From the NCBI GenBank assembly GCA_012523015.1, contig JAAYJI010000323.1:1-37104 (forward strand): a stretch of 37,104 nt of DNA. The letters are read 5' to 3'. The DNA is from Candidatus Hydrogenedentota bacterium. GTDB lineage: Bacteria > Hydrogenedentota > Hydrogenedentia > Hydrogenedentales > CAITNO01. The number at the start of each line of letters is the position of its first letter. Position 1 is the stretch's first letter. A program made the translations under genes and the position numbers. Positions 25,015-32,865 of this stretch are shown in pieces. The notes under the pieces were generated by a model, which was not told the DNA's origin, made no database searches, and worked only from the letters and a program-made list of their open reading frames with translations.

Positions 25015-26166
25015 TTATTGTTTGCCCCATCCTAATTGCAGCACACGTTCAATGTTGCCATTGAGAAATTTGGCTGCTCGCTCTCTTCCATAGCGCACAC
25101 ACAATAAAGTGCGCAATTCCCCATAGTCTCTCGGGGATTTAAAATCTTTGGGCGGCGCCGTGAATCCGTCGAAATCCGATCCGAAAGCCACCACATCATC
25201 CCCGCCAAATTCGATTAAATGATCCACAGTCCGCAGTATGGACTCGATCCCTTTGCGCGGTTCCGGTTTCTCTAACCAATGTCCCATAGCGATGATGCCG
25301 ACGACCCCGCCGGAATCGGCAATGTCATGGATTTCTTTGGGCGTCGGATTCATGGGGTAGGGCGCCAGTGCATGAACGCCGACATGGGACATAACGATGG
25401 GGCGCCGGATGGCATGGCGCTTCGCCCGCTCAAGAATTTCGGCGCGGCACTTAGGGGTAGCGTGACACATGTCTACGACCATCCCCAAATCCAGCATGCG
25501 GTCCACCAGTTCACAGCCGAAGTCGGTCAGCCCGCTTTCCAAATCGATTTTCTGACGAAAGCATCCTATTTTTCGCAATAGGGTCAGATCGGGGAAGGCA
25601 TCCACATTCTTGCACGCCTCATTGGGATAGAGATGGGGGATGATCATATGACAGATACCCTCTTCGAAGAAAGCATCCACATTTTCAATCTTGCCATTTA
25701 AATGATGAGCCCCTTCCACAGAGCGCAGGACAGCGATTTTTCCTTCCGCTGTGATCCGCTTCATTTCAGAAAAGGACAAAGCTGTTTCAAAATGTGGTTC
25801 CCCGTTGGCATTTGCCCGTTTTATCATGGTTTCTTGATGTTTCAGGCATTCGAAAACCAGGGCGTCGGGGGCGGTGCGGAAAATATGATTCAAGCGCGGC
25901 ATGAACCAGCGCAGCAGCTGCAGGGGCCACACATCTTTTTTGAAGTCTTGTTCCACCATGTAGATGGTGGAGAAAAAGGCTTTCACCTCACCGGCGCGCA
26001 AGGCGTGGGCATCGGTACGCATGGTTAAGGGAAAGAAACCGGCTCGAGGCCGGTGGCGCTTCCAAAACTTTTTGCCCAGCATAAAACTTTTGAGGGTAGG
26101 GTGCATGTGCATGTCAAAAACGCCGAGAGAAAGAGCAGGACTGTCCGTTTGCGTATCGGTGACCAT
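25015..26166 (-). CDS. Membrane-dipeptidase-like metallohydrolase, peptidase family M19
   Basis: A 383-residue cytoplasmic amidohydrolase-fold enzyme of the renal-dipeptidase (M19) family, expected to cleave dipeptides, including some with D-residues. Family blocks are RSVEGAHH (bridging Glu), VDMCHATP, MSHVGVHAL (His ligands) and FGSDFDGF near the C-terminus. The N-terminal metal motif is FDMHMHP with His20-x-His22, where most M19 enzymes have H-x-D; the family of bacterial M19 homologs shows both kinds, so this may only mark a sub-branch. No signal peptide is seen. ATG at 26164-26166 with AGGAG eight bases upstream. Divergent from the ROK kinase gene. A minus-strand TATAAT at 26216-26221 is a possible -10 box. 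Confidence 0.83.
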   Translation of the reverse strand: MVTDTQTDSPALSLGVFDMHMHPTLKSFMLGKKFWKRHRPRAGFFPLTMRTDAHALRAGEVKAFFSTIYMVEQDFKKDVWPLQLLRWFMPRLNHIFRTAPDALVFECLKHQETMIKRANANGEPHFETALSFSEMKRITAEGKIAVLRSVEGAHHLNGKIENVDAFFEEGICHMIIPHLYPNEACKNVDAFPDLTLLRKIGCFRQKIDLESGLTDFGCELVDRMLDLGMVVDMCHATPKCRAEILERAKRHAIRRPIVMSHVGVHALAPYPMNPTPKEIHDIADSGGVVGIIAMGHWLEKPEPRKGIESILRTVDHLIEFGGDDVVAFGSDFDGFTAPPKDFKSPRDYGELRTLLCVRYGRERAAKFLNGNIERVLQLGWGKQ

Positions 26167-26370
26167 GAGACTTCTCCTGTGTCTGTTAAAAAAAGATGCA
26201 CTACGCTTATACTTTATTATAAAAGAGTTTCAGTGTGATAACCTAAAAGTTAATCTGCAGATGCATTGAAGCCCGTGATCATGGTAGGCTTAGCCGTAAA
26301 TTGAACAGGGCTTAAAGATCAAAAGATTTGTATTTTCACGGTTGTACACGCTCTGTTGGGAGTTATTGAA

Positions 26371-27324
26371 ATGAAAGATTCTTCCTCAAAAGTCATTGGT
26401 ATAGAAATTGGCGGAACCAAATTACAAGCTGTTCTGGGCAGACCGTCAGGAGAAATTTTGGCGCATCGACGCGCTGCCGTGGATGTGGAAGCGGGGGCGG
26501 CGGGCATACTTGCTTGGTGCTACGAGCAAGTACAAGCCTTGATGCGCACCGATGATTGTGCGGCTATAGGCATTGGATTTGGCGGCCCCATAGAATCCAA
26601 GACCGGGCAGGTCTTGGTTTCCCATCAAATAGCGGGCTGGGAAAATGTTCCCATTCGACTCTTATTTGAGGAGCGTTTCGCTTTACCGGTAGTCGTTGCC
26701 AACGACGCCAATGCGGCGGGGTGGGCGGAATACTGTCTGGGCGCAGGGCAAGGTTTACATCAATTTATGTATATGAATATTGGCAGCGGCATTGGCGGCG
26801 CGTTGATCATAGACGGGCATCTCTATGACGGACAAGGGCTCGGCGCTTGCGAGTTGGGGCATACGTGGATACCCGACTGGACTTCTCCGCTTCCCGGCGC
26901 TGTAGATAAATTAGAACATTTATGCTCCGGGTGGTCTATTGAACGGCGCATACGGGGCTGGAAATCACTGGATCTAGAATCACCTTTAGCAAAACTCTGT
27001 GACCAAGACGAGACCCGTTTAAGTTGTGCCCTCTTGGCGGAGGCGGCACGGTTAGGTGACGATCGAGCCCTCCAAGAGATTGACCGTATCGCCCAAGGCT
27101 TGGGGATCACTTTGGGTAATGCAGTGACCTTGTTTCATCCGCAGCGCATCGCCTTAGGCGGCGGTGTCTCGCTCATGGGCGATGTTTTGTTGAATCCCTT
27201 GCGGGAAGCACTGGCACAATACAGTTTTCGGCCCTTTAAAAGATCCACAGCCCTTGTGCCTTGTGCCCTGGAAGAAGATGTGGTTGCCATTGGCGCCCTC
27301 TTGTTGGCGGGTACGCTGGTATAG
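26371..27324 (+). CDS. ROK-family sugar kinase (glucokinase-like)
   Basis: A 317-residue ATP-dependent sugar kinase. The phosphate-binding loop is IEIGGTK (11-17), the catalytic Asp112 sits in VVANDANAAGWAE, and Glu161 with His164 in CELGHTW contact the sugar. The conserved zinc-binding cysteine cluster of many ROK proteins (C-x-C-G-x-x-G-C) is absent: the matching stretch reads PGAVDKLEHLCSG, so the zinc site seems lost while His164 remains. There is no N-terminal helix-turn-helix, so it is a kinase and not a ROK repressor. Start ATG at 26371 with GGGAG eight bases upstream; an upstream TTG at 26356 is possible but unlikely. Substrate may be glucose, N-acetylglucosamine or another hexose. 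Confidence 0.9.
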   Translation: MKDSSSKVIGIEIGGTKLQAVLGRPSGEILAHRRAAVDVEAGAAGILAWCYEQVQALMRTDDCAAIGIGFGGPIESKTGQVLVSHQIAGWENVPIRLLFEERFALPVVVANDANAAGWAEYCLGAGQGLHQFMYMNIGSGIGGALIIDGHLYDGQGLGACELGHTWIPDWTSPLPGAVDKLEHLCSGWSIERRIRGWKSLDLESPLAKLCDQDETRLSCALLAEAARLGDDRALQEIDRIAQGLGITLGNAVTLFHPQRIALGGGVSLMGDVLLNPLREALAQYSFRPFKRSTALVPCALEEDVVAIGALLLAGTLV

Positions 27325-27358
27325 CCCGAATTTAGGAAAAGGCGCTTTTTTGATAAAT

Positions 27359-27387
27359 TCGACATTTTAAGCTGCTTTTCGTATACT
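27359..27387 (+). promoter_or_regulatory. Candidate sigma70 promoter of purD
   Basis: TCGACA (27359-27364, five of six matching TTGACA) and TATACT (27382-27387) are separated by 17 bases. Transcription would start near 27394, leaving a leader of about 210 bases before purD. Confidence 0.55.
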
Positions 27388-27393
27388 AGTTGG

Positions 27394-27603
27394 AGGGTTT
27401 CAGGGAGTTGGCTATATCAAGTGGAAAGAAATCGTGTACCCCTGTGTTATCCGGTTGGGATAAGGCAACACCCTGCAAGCGTGTACAAGGAAGCCCTTCA
27501 ATATGATACGCCGGAAACACGTGATAGAACAGCAGTTTAATGCAGTATTGCGAAGCGTAGTTGTTCTCCGAAAGCTCTCTTTTTTTTAATAAGGATAGTA
27601 CTC
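27394..27603 (+). promoter_or_regulatory. Long leader of purD with a hairpin and T-run
   Basis: The leader contains TTATCC-GGTTG-GGATAA (27447-27463, six pairs) within a competing GTGTT/AACAC pairing (27444-27448 with 27467-27471), and a T-run just before the purD ribosome-binding site (about 27578-27586). It does not match the ZTP, purine, PRPP, glycine or THF riboswitch patterns I know. The end reads AATAAGGATAG before the ATG; AAGGA is the Shine-Dalgarno site, nine bases from the ATG. Confidence 0.35.
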
Positions 27604-28896
27604 ATGAATGTGATGGTCATTGGCAGTGGCGGGCGTGAGCACGCGTTGGCGTGGAAAATTGCCCAGAGTCCGCTCGTGAAAAAAGTCTATGGCGCGCCGG
27701 GCAACCCCGGTATCGATGCCTTGGAAAAGGGTATCTGTGTCAATGTTGCCATCGACGATTTTGACCTGTTATCCACTTATGCGGAAATTGAATCCATTAG
27801 CCTCATCGTCGTAGGACCTGAGGCGCCCCTGGCAGAAGGTATTGTCGACACTTTAGGAAAGCGAGGCTTCGCCGTCTTTGGGCCTTCCAAAGCAGCGGCG
27901 CAACTGGAAGCGAGCAAATCTTTCGCCAAGGCCTTTATGGAGCGGCATAAGATCCCCACGGCCGCGTACCATGTTTTTGATGATGCGCAAGGGGCTTTGG
28001 ACTTTTTAAAAACAGCCGCTTTCCCCTTGGTTATCAAAGCCGATGGTCTGGCTGCCGGCAAAGGGGTCAGTGTTGTATACACCCTTTCCGAAGCGGAGGA
28101 AGCGGTACGTGCGGCGATGCTTGAGAATGTATTTGACGATGCAGGCGCCCGTATCGTTATTGAAGACTATCTGGAAGGCGAAGAGGCTTCCATCTTGGCA
28201 TTGTGCGACGGCAAAAATTTCAAGACCCTGGCAACCAGTCAAGATCATAAGCCGGCGCTGGACGGGGATAAAGGACCGAACACAGGCGGTATGGGCGCTT
28301 ATTCTCCGGCTCCTGTCGTGTCAGACGCCTTAATGGAAGTTATTCGCAGGGATATTCTTGCTCCCTCCGTGGCGGGTATGGCGGCGGAAGGAAACCCGTA
28401 CCGGGGCATTCTCTACGCCGGACTTATGATTACGGCGGAGGGTCCGAAGGTTATCGAATTTAACGTGCGTTTCGGTGATCCCGAGACCCAAGCGATTCTG
28501 CCGCGTATGACCAGTGACATTGTGCCGCTCCTCCAGTCTTGTTGTGACGGTTCCCTTGCCGCCCATGACATCGCCTACAGCCCATCGCCTTGTGTGTCGG
28601 TCGTTATGGCGAGCGGTGGCTATCCGGGAGCCTATGCCAAGGGTAAAGCGATTACGGGCATTGCCAATGCGGAAACCATTGACGGCGTTACGGTCTTTAT
28701 GGCAGGCGTACGCCAGCAGGGCGATACGCTTTTGACTGCCGGAGGCCGTGTCCTGAATGTGACTGCCACAGCGCCCACCCATGAGGAGGCTGTGCGGAAG
28801 GCCTACGCCGCCGTTGAACGTATTCATTTTGAAGGCGTGCAGTACCGCAGCGATATTGGCAAAAAAGCCTATCAACACTTGACCGAAAATGAATAA
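27604..28896 (+). CDS. purD: Phosphoribosylamine-glycine ligase (GAR synthetase)
   Basis: ATP-grasp enzyme of purine synthesis that joins 5-phosphoribosylamine with glycine. The 430-residue product has the normal length and blocks: MVIGSGGREHALAWK at the N-terminus, the ATP-grasp strand VIKADGLAAGKGV, and GGMGAYSPAPV plus EFNVRFGDPETQAILPR in the catalytic core. ATG at 27604. It uses glycine, the same substrate that the gcv operon consumes, but lies about 10 kb away on the same strand. The SGNH hydrolase gene follows within 30 bases and may share its transcript, although the functions are unrelated. Confidence 0.97.
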   Translation: MNVMVIGSGGREHALAWKIAQSPLVKKVYGAPGNPGIDALEKGICVNVAIDDFDLLSTYAEIESISLIVVGPEAPLAEGIVDTLGKRGFAVFGPSKAAAQLEASKSFAKAFMERHKIPTAAYHVFDDAQGALDFLKTAAFPLVIKADGLAAGKGVSVVYTLSEAEEAVRAAMLENVFDDAGARIVIEDYLEGEEASILALCDGKNFKTLATSQDHKPALDGDKGPNTGGMGAYSPAPVVSDALMEVIRRDILAPSVAGMAAEGNPYRGILYAGLMITAEGPKVIEFNVRFGDPETQAILPRMTSDIVPLLQSCCDGSLAAHDIAYSPSPCVSVVMASGGYPGAYAKGKAITGIANAETIDGVTVFMAGVRQQGDTLLTAGGRVLNVTATAPTHEEAVRKAYAAVERIHFEGVQYRSDIGKKAYQHLTENE

Positions 28897-28925
28897 GAGT
28901 AGCGATGTCTCGGAAAGAAAACGAG

Positions 28926-30101
28926 ATGAATCCGATCCCTGCTGATCCGGGAAAACCAGACGCGCCCACGGGTTCCCGTCCTTCCTATGCCCGTCAAGCC
29001 CTCTTTATAGCGCTGCCTGTCCTGTTGATTTTTGCCTGCGCCGAATTGGGCGCACGGCTCAGAGAGCGTTACATTCCGCCCATGCCCGTAGATGTGGGAC
29101 AAGGCTTTAATCCCGATGACCGGCTCTTTGTGCCTGGTGCCGGCGGCATGATGGAAACGAATCCTCAAAAAAGTACTTCTTTTCAACACCAACGTTTTGC
29201 ACTCGTGAAGCCCCGTGATACCTTGCGCATCATTGCTTTAGGCGGATCGTCGGTGAACTACCTCGATTATGAATTTGAGCAAATGAAACAGGACTTGGCG
29301 CTTGCCTTGTCCGACCGCTACAAGGACGTGGAGATTATCAATTGCGGCGGGTTGTCCTACGGTTCCCATCGACTCGTATTGATTGCTTCCGAGATCATAG
29401 GCTATGCGCCGGATGTGGTGTTGCTCTATACGGGACATAACGAATTCGAAGAGCTGGAACAGATGCACTTGGCCACGCTGTCGGATACGAAGATTCAGCG
29501 CATGTTAACTATTTCCGCTTTCTATCGTTTTATCCGAGATAAGACGGCGCAGCAGCGCATCAAGAACTTAGAGCAAAGCCGCGCCATACGAGATCTTTCC
29601 GCTTCCATTCCGGATTCATCCCGTACTTGGCTGCATCGTTTTAGCGAAGATGAAATCCGTACGCGGATGGCGGACTTTGAAAAGAATCTTGAGACCATGA
29701 TTCAGTTGTGTCAAGATAACCAAGTTCCTGTCATTATAGGCACGGTCCCGTCCAAATGGTATCGGCCCAATTTGCCCGGTACGGATGGGGAACGCTATGA
29801 GGCGGTAACGAGCCTTTTTGAAAAAGGACAGGTTGACGAGGGCATTAAACTGGGACGTGCCTTATTGCGAGAAGCGACGCCTCGCCACCAATCATCGGAT
29901 TTGGAAAATGAAATTATTCGCGCCGTTGCGCATCGCTGGGCGCTTCCGCTCGCCGATGTGGAAGCTGCCATTATCGACGCCGAGCCCCGTGGGATACCCG
30001 GAGAGACGCTTTTCAATGATCATTGCCACCTAAACCCTGCGGGCAACGAAATTTTGCGGCGCTTATATCAGCAAGAAATCTTGAATCTTGTACAAAGTTA
30101 A
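28926..30101 (+). CDS. Membrane-anchored SGNH/GDSL-like hydrolase
   Basis: A 391-residue protein with an N-terminal membrane helix (about 24-40) followed by an extracytoplasmic SGNH domain. The four family blocks are readable: block I IALGGSSV with Ser108, block II NCGGLSYGS, block III YTGHNEFEE with Asn172, and block V NDHCHLNPAG with Asp365 and His368. Such proteins act as esterases, often on acetylated or otherwise esterified polysaccharides. A stretch at about 195-290 is helical and charged. The ATG at 28926 has GGAAAG eight bases upstream; the ATG at 28905 is also possible (398 residues). It follows purD closely. The substrate cannot be told. Confidence 0.8.
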   Translation: MNPIPADPGKPDAPTGSRPSYARQALFIALPVLLIFACAELGARLRERYIPPMPVDVGQGFNPDDRLFVPGAGGMMETNPQKSTSFQHQRFALVKPRDTLRIIALGGSSVNYLDYEFEQMKQDLALALSDRYKDVEIINCGGLSYGSHRLVLIASEIIGYAPDVVLLYTGHNEFEELEQMHLATLSDTKIQRMLTISAFYRFIRDKTAQQRIKNLEQSRAIRDLSASIPDSSRTWLHRFSEDEIRTRMADFEKNLETMIQLCQDNQVPVIIGTVPSKWYRPNLPGTDGERYEAVTSLFEKGQVDEGIKLGRALLREATPRHQSSDLENEIIRAVAHRWALPLADVEAAIIDAEPRGIPGETLFNDHCHLNPAGNEILRRLYQQEILNLVQS

Positions 30102-30102
30102 G

Positions 30103-30130
30103 TTGCGGGAATGCAGTTTAGCCTTATAAT
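30103..30130 (+). promoter_or_regulatory. Candidate promoter and palindrome before the GH3-LysM gene
   Basis: TTGCGG (30103-30108) and TATAAT (30125-30130) lie 16 bases apart. The -10 box runs into a perfect 12-base palindrome ATTGTATACAAT (30129-30140), a possible repressor site that would block transcription start. TSS near 30137, about 100 bases before the ATG at 30240. Confidence 0.4.
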
Positions 30131-30239
30131 TGTATACAATGCTAAGGTATCGGATACCGTAGTTTTGAACCAATCGTAGAAAGACAGCTGTAGACTGAAG
30201 CGGCTTGAAGCCGTTCAACATCACGGATAGGGAATCACC

Positions 30240-32846
30240 ATGGAAAAACAATCTTGGTATAGCGGCGATACAGACAACATTCCAATCCAATCGGGAGAAG
30301 GAAAGCGAGACTCCTTTTCCTTTGGCCCCTCCGCTACACTTCTTGTCACCTTTCTTTTAGGATTGGCTGTTGGATTTTTACTCTGTTACGCACTGTTGGA
30401 GATGCGGCAGGGCGCTGACGATAAAGAGGCCGCCTCCGAATCTTCTTTTGACGGAGTGACAGAAACAACCCTTGTGCCGCTTCAGAGCAAAGGCGAAGAG
30501 CTGGATCTTGCCGTTGCGCAAGTGGATCCGGAAAGCGTCTGGCCTGCCCGTCACCTGCTTATAAGCTTGCCGGGAACCCATCTGGATGAGGACAGCGCCG
30601 AGCTATTGAATCGCTTCAAGCCCGGCGGAGTTTGGCTGCGTCAGGCGAATACGGTGGATACCAATCAGATCGGCCACTTGGTACAGCAGATCAACAAATA
30701 CGCAGCGCTCCAAGGGCCTTCCGCGGCGGAGCCTCTGATTGTGACCGCCCAAGACGGCGGCGATGCTGCCAATCCGTTACGGCTGGCGGGAACCCTTGCC
30801 CCCCGTGATCTTGCGCAGCTGGACACCTTAGACGCCATCCGTGCTGCGGGTAAAGACTTGGCGGAAAAATCACTGAATCTTGGGGTTGGCGTTTTACTCA
30901 CGCCTGTTCTTGATATTTTCGATCCGGAAAAACAGAAGACTTCCGATCGTTACCGCTTTTTAGGGGATTCACCGGAAGCCGTGTCGCAAGCAGGCATCGC
31001 TTTCGCAGAAGGCCTGCAAGCAGGCGGTGTCATGGCGGTAGCCAAACATTATCCCGGTATCGGTTCTGCTTCGATACGCGAAGGAAACGTGCCGCTCATC
31101 GCTGAAACCAATGTGGAATATCTTGCATCCAATATGATGCCCTTCATGGATGCCGCCGCCTACGACATTAGCGGCATGCTGATCAGCAGCGCCTCTGTTC
31201 CCGCCTTAGATGTGCAACAACCCGGAAGGCCCGCGTCCTTGTCTCCCGTACTTGTGCGCGAAGTATTTCGTAATAAATGGGGATATTCGGGGGTGTTGCT
31301 GGCAGAAGATATACGTACTGTCGCTTCCTGGTCAAGGAAATCGGTAGAAGAGAATGTTATCGCTGCCCTCGCCGCCGGATGCGATGCTGTGCTGATTTCC
31401 GACATGAGCCTTGACGATATGACGCGGATCTCGGCAGCCATCAAAGACGCCTGCGCCAGCGGCGTCCTGAGCGAGGAAAATTTGCTCGCTTCCCGACAAC
31501 GGCTTGATTTGTGGCGCACGAAGCTGGAACGTGTGAAAAGCCAGCGCACAAAAGAAACGGCGGCTGAGGCTGATGTGAATGAAGACGAAGACACTGCCGT
31601 TCCCGATGAAAGCGCCATTGACGATGAGGTCGCCGATGCCGAAGAAGGGGCCGATGAATCAATAGACGAAGCGGCGGATGAAGTGGAGGAAGAAGTTGCC
31701 GCGCCGGCCGAAGATACCTTGGAAGAAGCGGCGCCTGCAGCGGAAGAAACTGAACCGGAAGCGCCTGTTGAGGCTCCTGAGAAGGAAGTAAAAGCGCCGG
31801 AAGCCGAGGTCAAAGAGCAGCCGAAAAAAGCGCCGGTAAAAGAGACTGCGACACCGCCCGAAGGTTCCAAAAAAGTGGAACATATCATTAAGAAGGGTGA
31901 AACGCTCACGGGTATCGCACAGAGCTATCAAGTATCCGTGAAAAACATTATGACATGGAATAACATGTCCGACAGTAATATCAGATTCGGCCAAAAGTTA
32001 AGCATTTTTACGACCAAGGACGTGGCGGACGCGGCGCCTGCGGAAACACAAGACAAAGCAGCGCCGGAAGTGAAAGCGGCGCCGGAAGAATCTTCGGACA
32101 CCGCCGCAGCAGCGGAAGAAATCGTTGCGCCTGCTGATCCTGTGGAAGAAGAAACGGCGCCCGTTGAAGAAGTCCAGCCTGAGCCTGTTGCTGATGATGA
32201 TAAAGCGGATGAAGAGCCGAGCGCCCCGGCGGTCGATGCTCCTGCTGCTGCCGATCAGGAAGAGACGCCCGCCCCGGATGTTGATACCGAGCATCCTGAA
32301 ACCCATGTGCCCGAACAATTCCCGCCTGTGACGGAAGAGGTCTTGCCGCCTGTAGTCGAAATTTCCGCCATGCCCTTAGAGCCTGATCATGACAGTGAAG
32401 ATCTCGAAATCACAGAGGAAGAACATGCCTCTACGGTTACCAAAAACTTTTCAGTGCGATCCTCCTCCGGAAAAAAAGAAGATAAAAAGGACGACAAAGA
32501 AGCATCGGTAAGCCAAGAGAGTGAATCCGCCGCTGCAGCGGAGGAATCGGAAGAAGAATTGGAAATGACCGTGACTGTCGAGCCGATCACCGTTGAAACG
32601 GCAACGACCGTTGCGCCGGCGGCTGCCGAAGTTGTAGCGCCGGTGCCTGCCGACGAAGCGGCACCCGTCACGACCAGTGTTTCTTCCGAACCCGAGTACA
32701 CGGAACACAAGATCGCAACCGGGGAAAATCTCTCGCAAATAGCCAAAAAATATAATATCAGCCTTCAAGAACTGATCAAACTCAACAATATTTCGAATCC
32801 GGATATTGTCGTGATCGGTCACTCCTTGAAGGTGCCGAAACAGTAA
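30240..32846 (+). CDS. Membrane-anchored GH3 (NagZ-like) domain protein with two LysM domains, probably catalytically inactive
   Basis: An 868-residue protein with one membrane helix (about 31-52), a GH3 fold resembling beta-N-acetylhexosaminidase NagZ (about 100-430), an acidic Glu/Ala/Pro-rich linker (440-545), LysM 1 (546-591, HIIKKGETLTGIAQSYQV), a longer acidic linker (592-819) and LysM 2 (820-866). Retained GH3 features are TPVLDI, SDRYRFLG and KHYPG (269-273). The catalytic residues look lost: after KHYPG, NagZ has HGD...DSH with the Asp-His dyad; here the stretch is IGSASIREGN (274-283). The nucleophile Asp of the SDDL motif is Glu356 in LLAEDIRT. The LysM domains should bind peptidoglycan, so this may be an envelope scaffold or muropeptide sensor. 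AGGGA lies seven bases before the ATG. Confidence 0.8.
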   Translation: MEKQSWYSGDTDNIPIQSGEGKRDSFSFGPSATLLVTFLLGLAVGFLLCYALLEMRQGADDKEAASESSFDGVTETTLVPLQSKGEELDLAVAQVDPESVWPARHLLISLPGTHLDEDSAELLNRFKPGGVWLRQANTVDTNQIGHLVQQINKYAALQGPSAAEPLIVTAQDGGDAANPLRLAGTLAPRDLAQLDTLDAIRAAGKDLAEKSLNLGVGVLLTPVLDIFDPEKQKTSDRYRFLGDSPEAVSQAGIAFAEGLQAGGVMAVAKHYPGIGSASIREGNVPLIAETNVEYLASNMMPFMDAAAYDISGMLISSASVPALDVQQPGRPASLSPVLVREVFRNKWGYSGVLLAEDIRTVASWSRKSVEENVIAALAAGCDAVLISDMSLDDMTRISAAIKDACASGVLSEENLLASRQRLDLWRTKLERVKSQRTKETAAEADVNEDEDTAVPDESAIDDEVADAEEGADESIDEAADEVEEEVAAPAEDTLEEAAPAAEETEPEAPVEAPEKEVKAPEAEVKEQPKKAPVKETATPPEGSKKVEHIIKKGETLTGIAQSYQVSVKNIMTWNNMSDSNIRFGQKLSIFTTKDVADAAPAETQDKAAPEVKAAPEESSDTAAAAEEIVAPADPVEEETAPVEEVQPEPVADDDKADEEPSAPAVDAPAAADQEETPAPDVDTEHPETHVPEQFPPVTEEVLPPVVEISAMPLEPDHDSEDLEITEEEHASTVTKNFSVRSSSGKKEDKKDDKEASVSQESESAAAAEESEEELEMTVTVEPITVETATTVAPAAAEVVAPVPADEAAPVTTSVSSEPEYTEHKIATGENLSQIAKKYNISLQELIKLNNISNPDIVVIGHSLKVPKQ

Positions 32847-32865
32847 TCCCAAAAGGGAGCTTTGC

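Noticed and set aside
27320-27355. Terminator after the ROK kinase
   Set aside because: AAAAG-GCG-CTTTT followed by TT is a weak AT-only stem with a three-base loop; it may be a terminator, but the evidence is too thin.
27394-27603. PRPP, purine or THF riboswitch in the purD leader
   Set aside because: None of the conserved blocks of these classes can be found in the leader.
31160-31909. Long Ser-rich minus-strand open frame opposite the GH3-LysM gene
   Set aside because: It is a mirror of the Glu/Ala/Pro-rich linker coding sequence; such low-complexity codons give long open frames on the opposite strand. No ribosome-binding site or family match.
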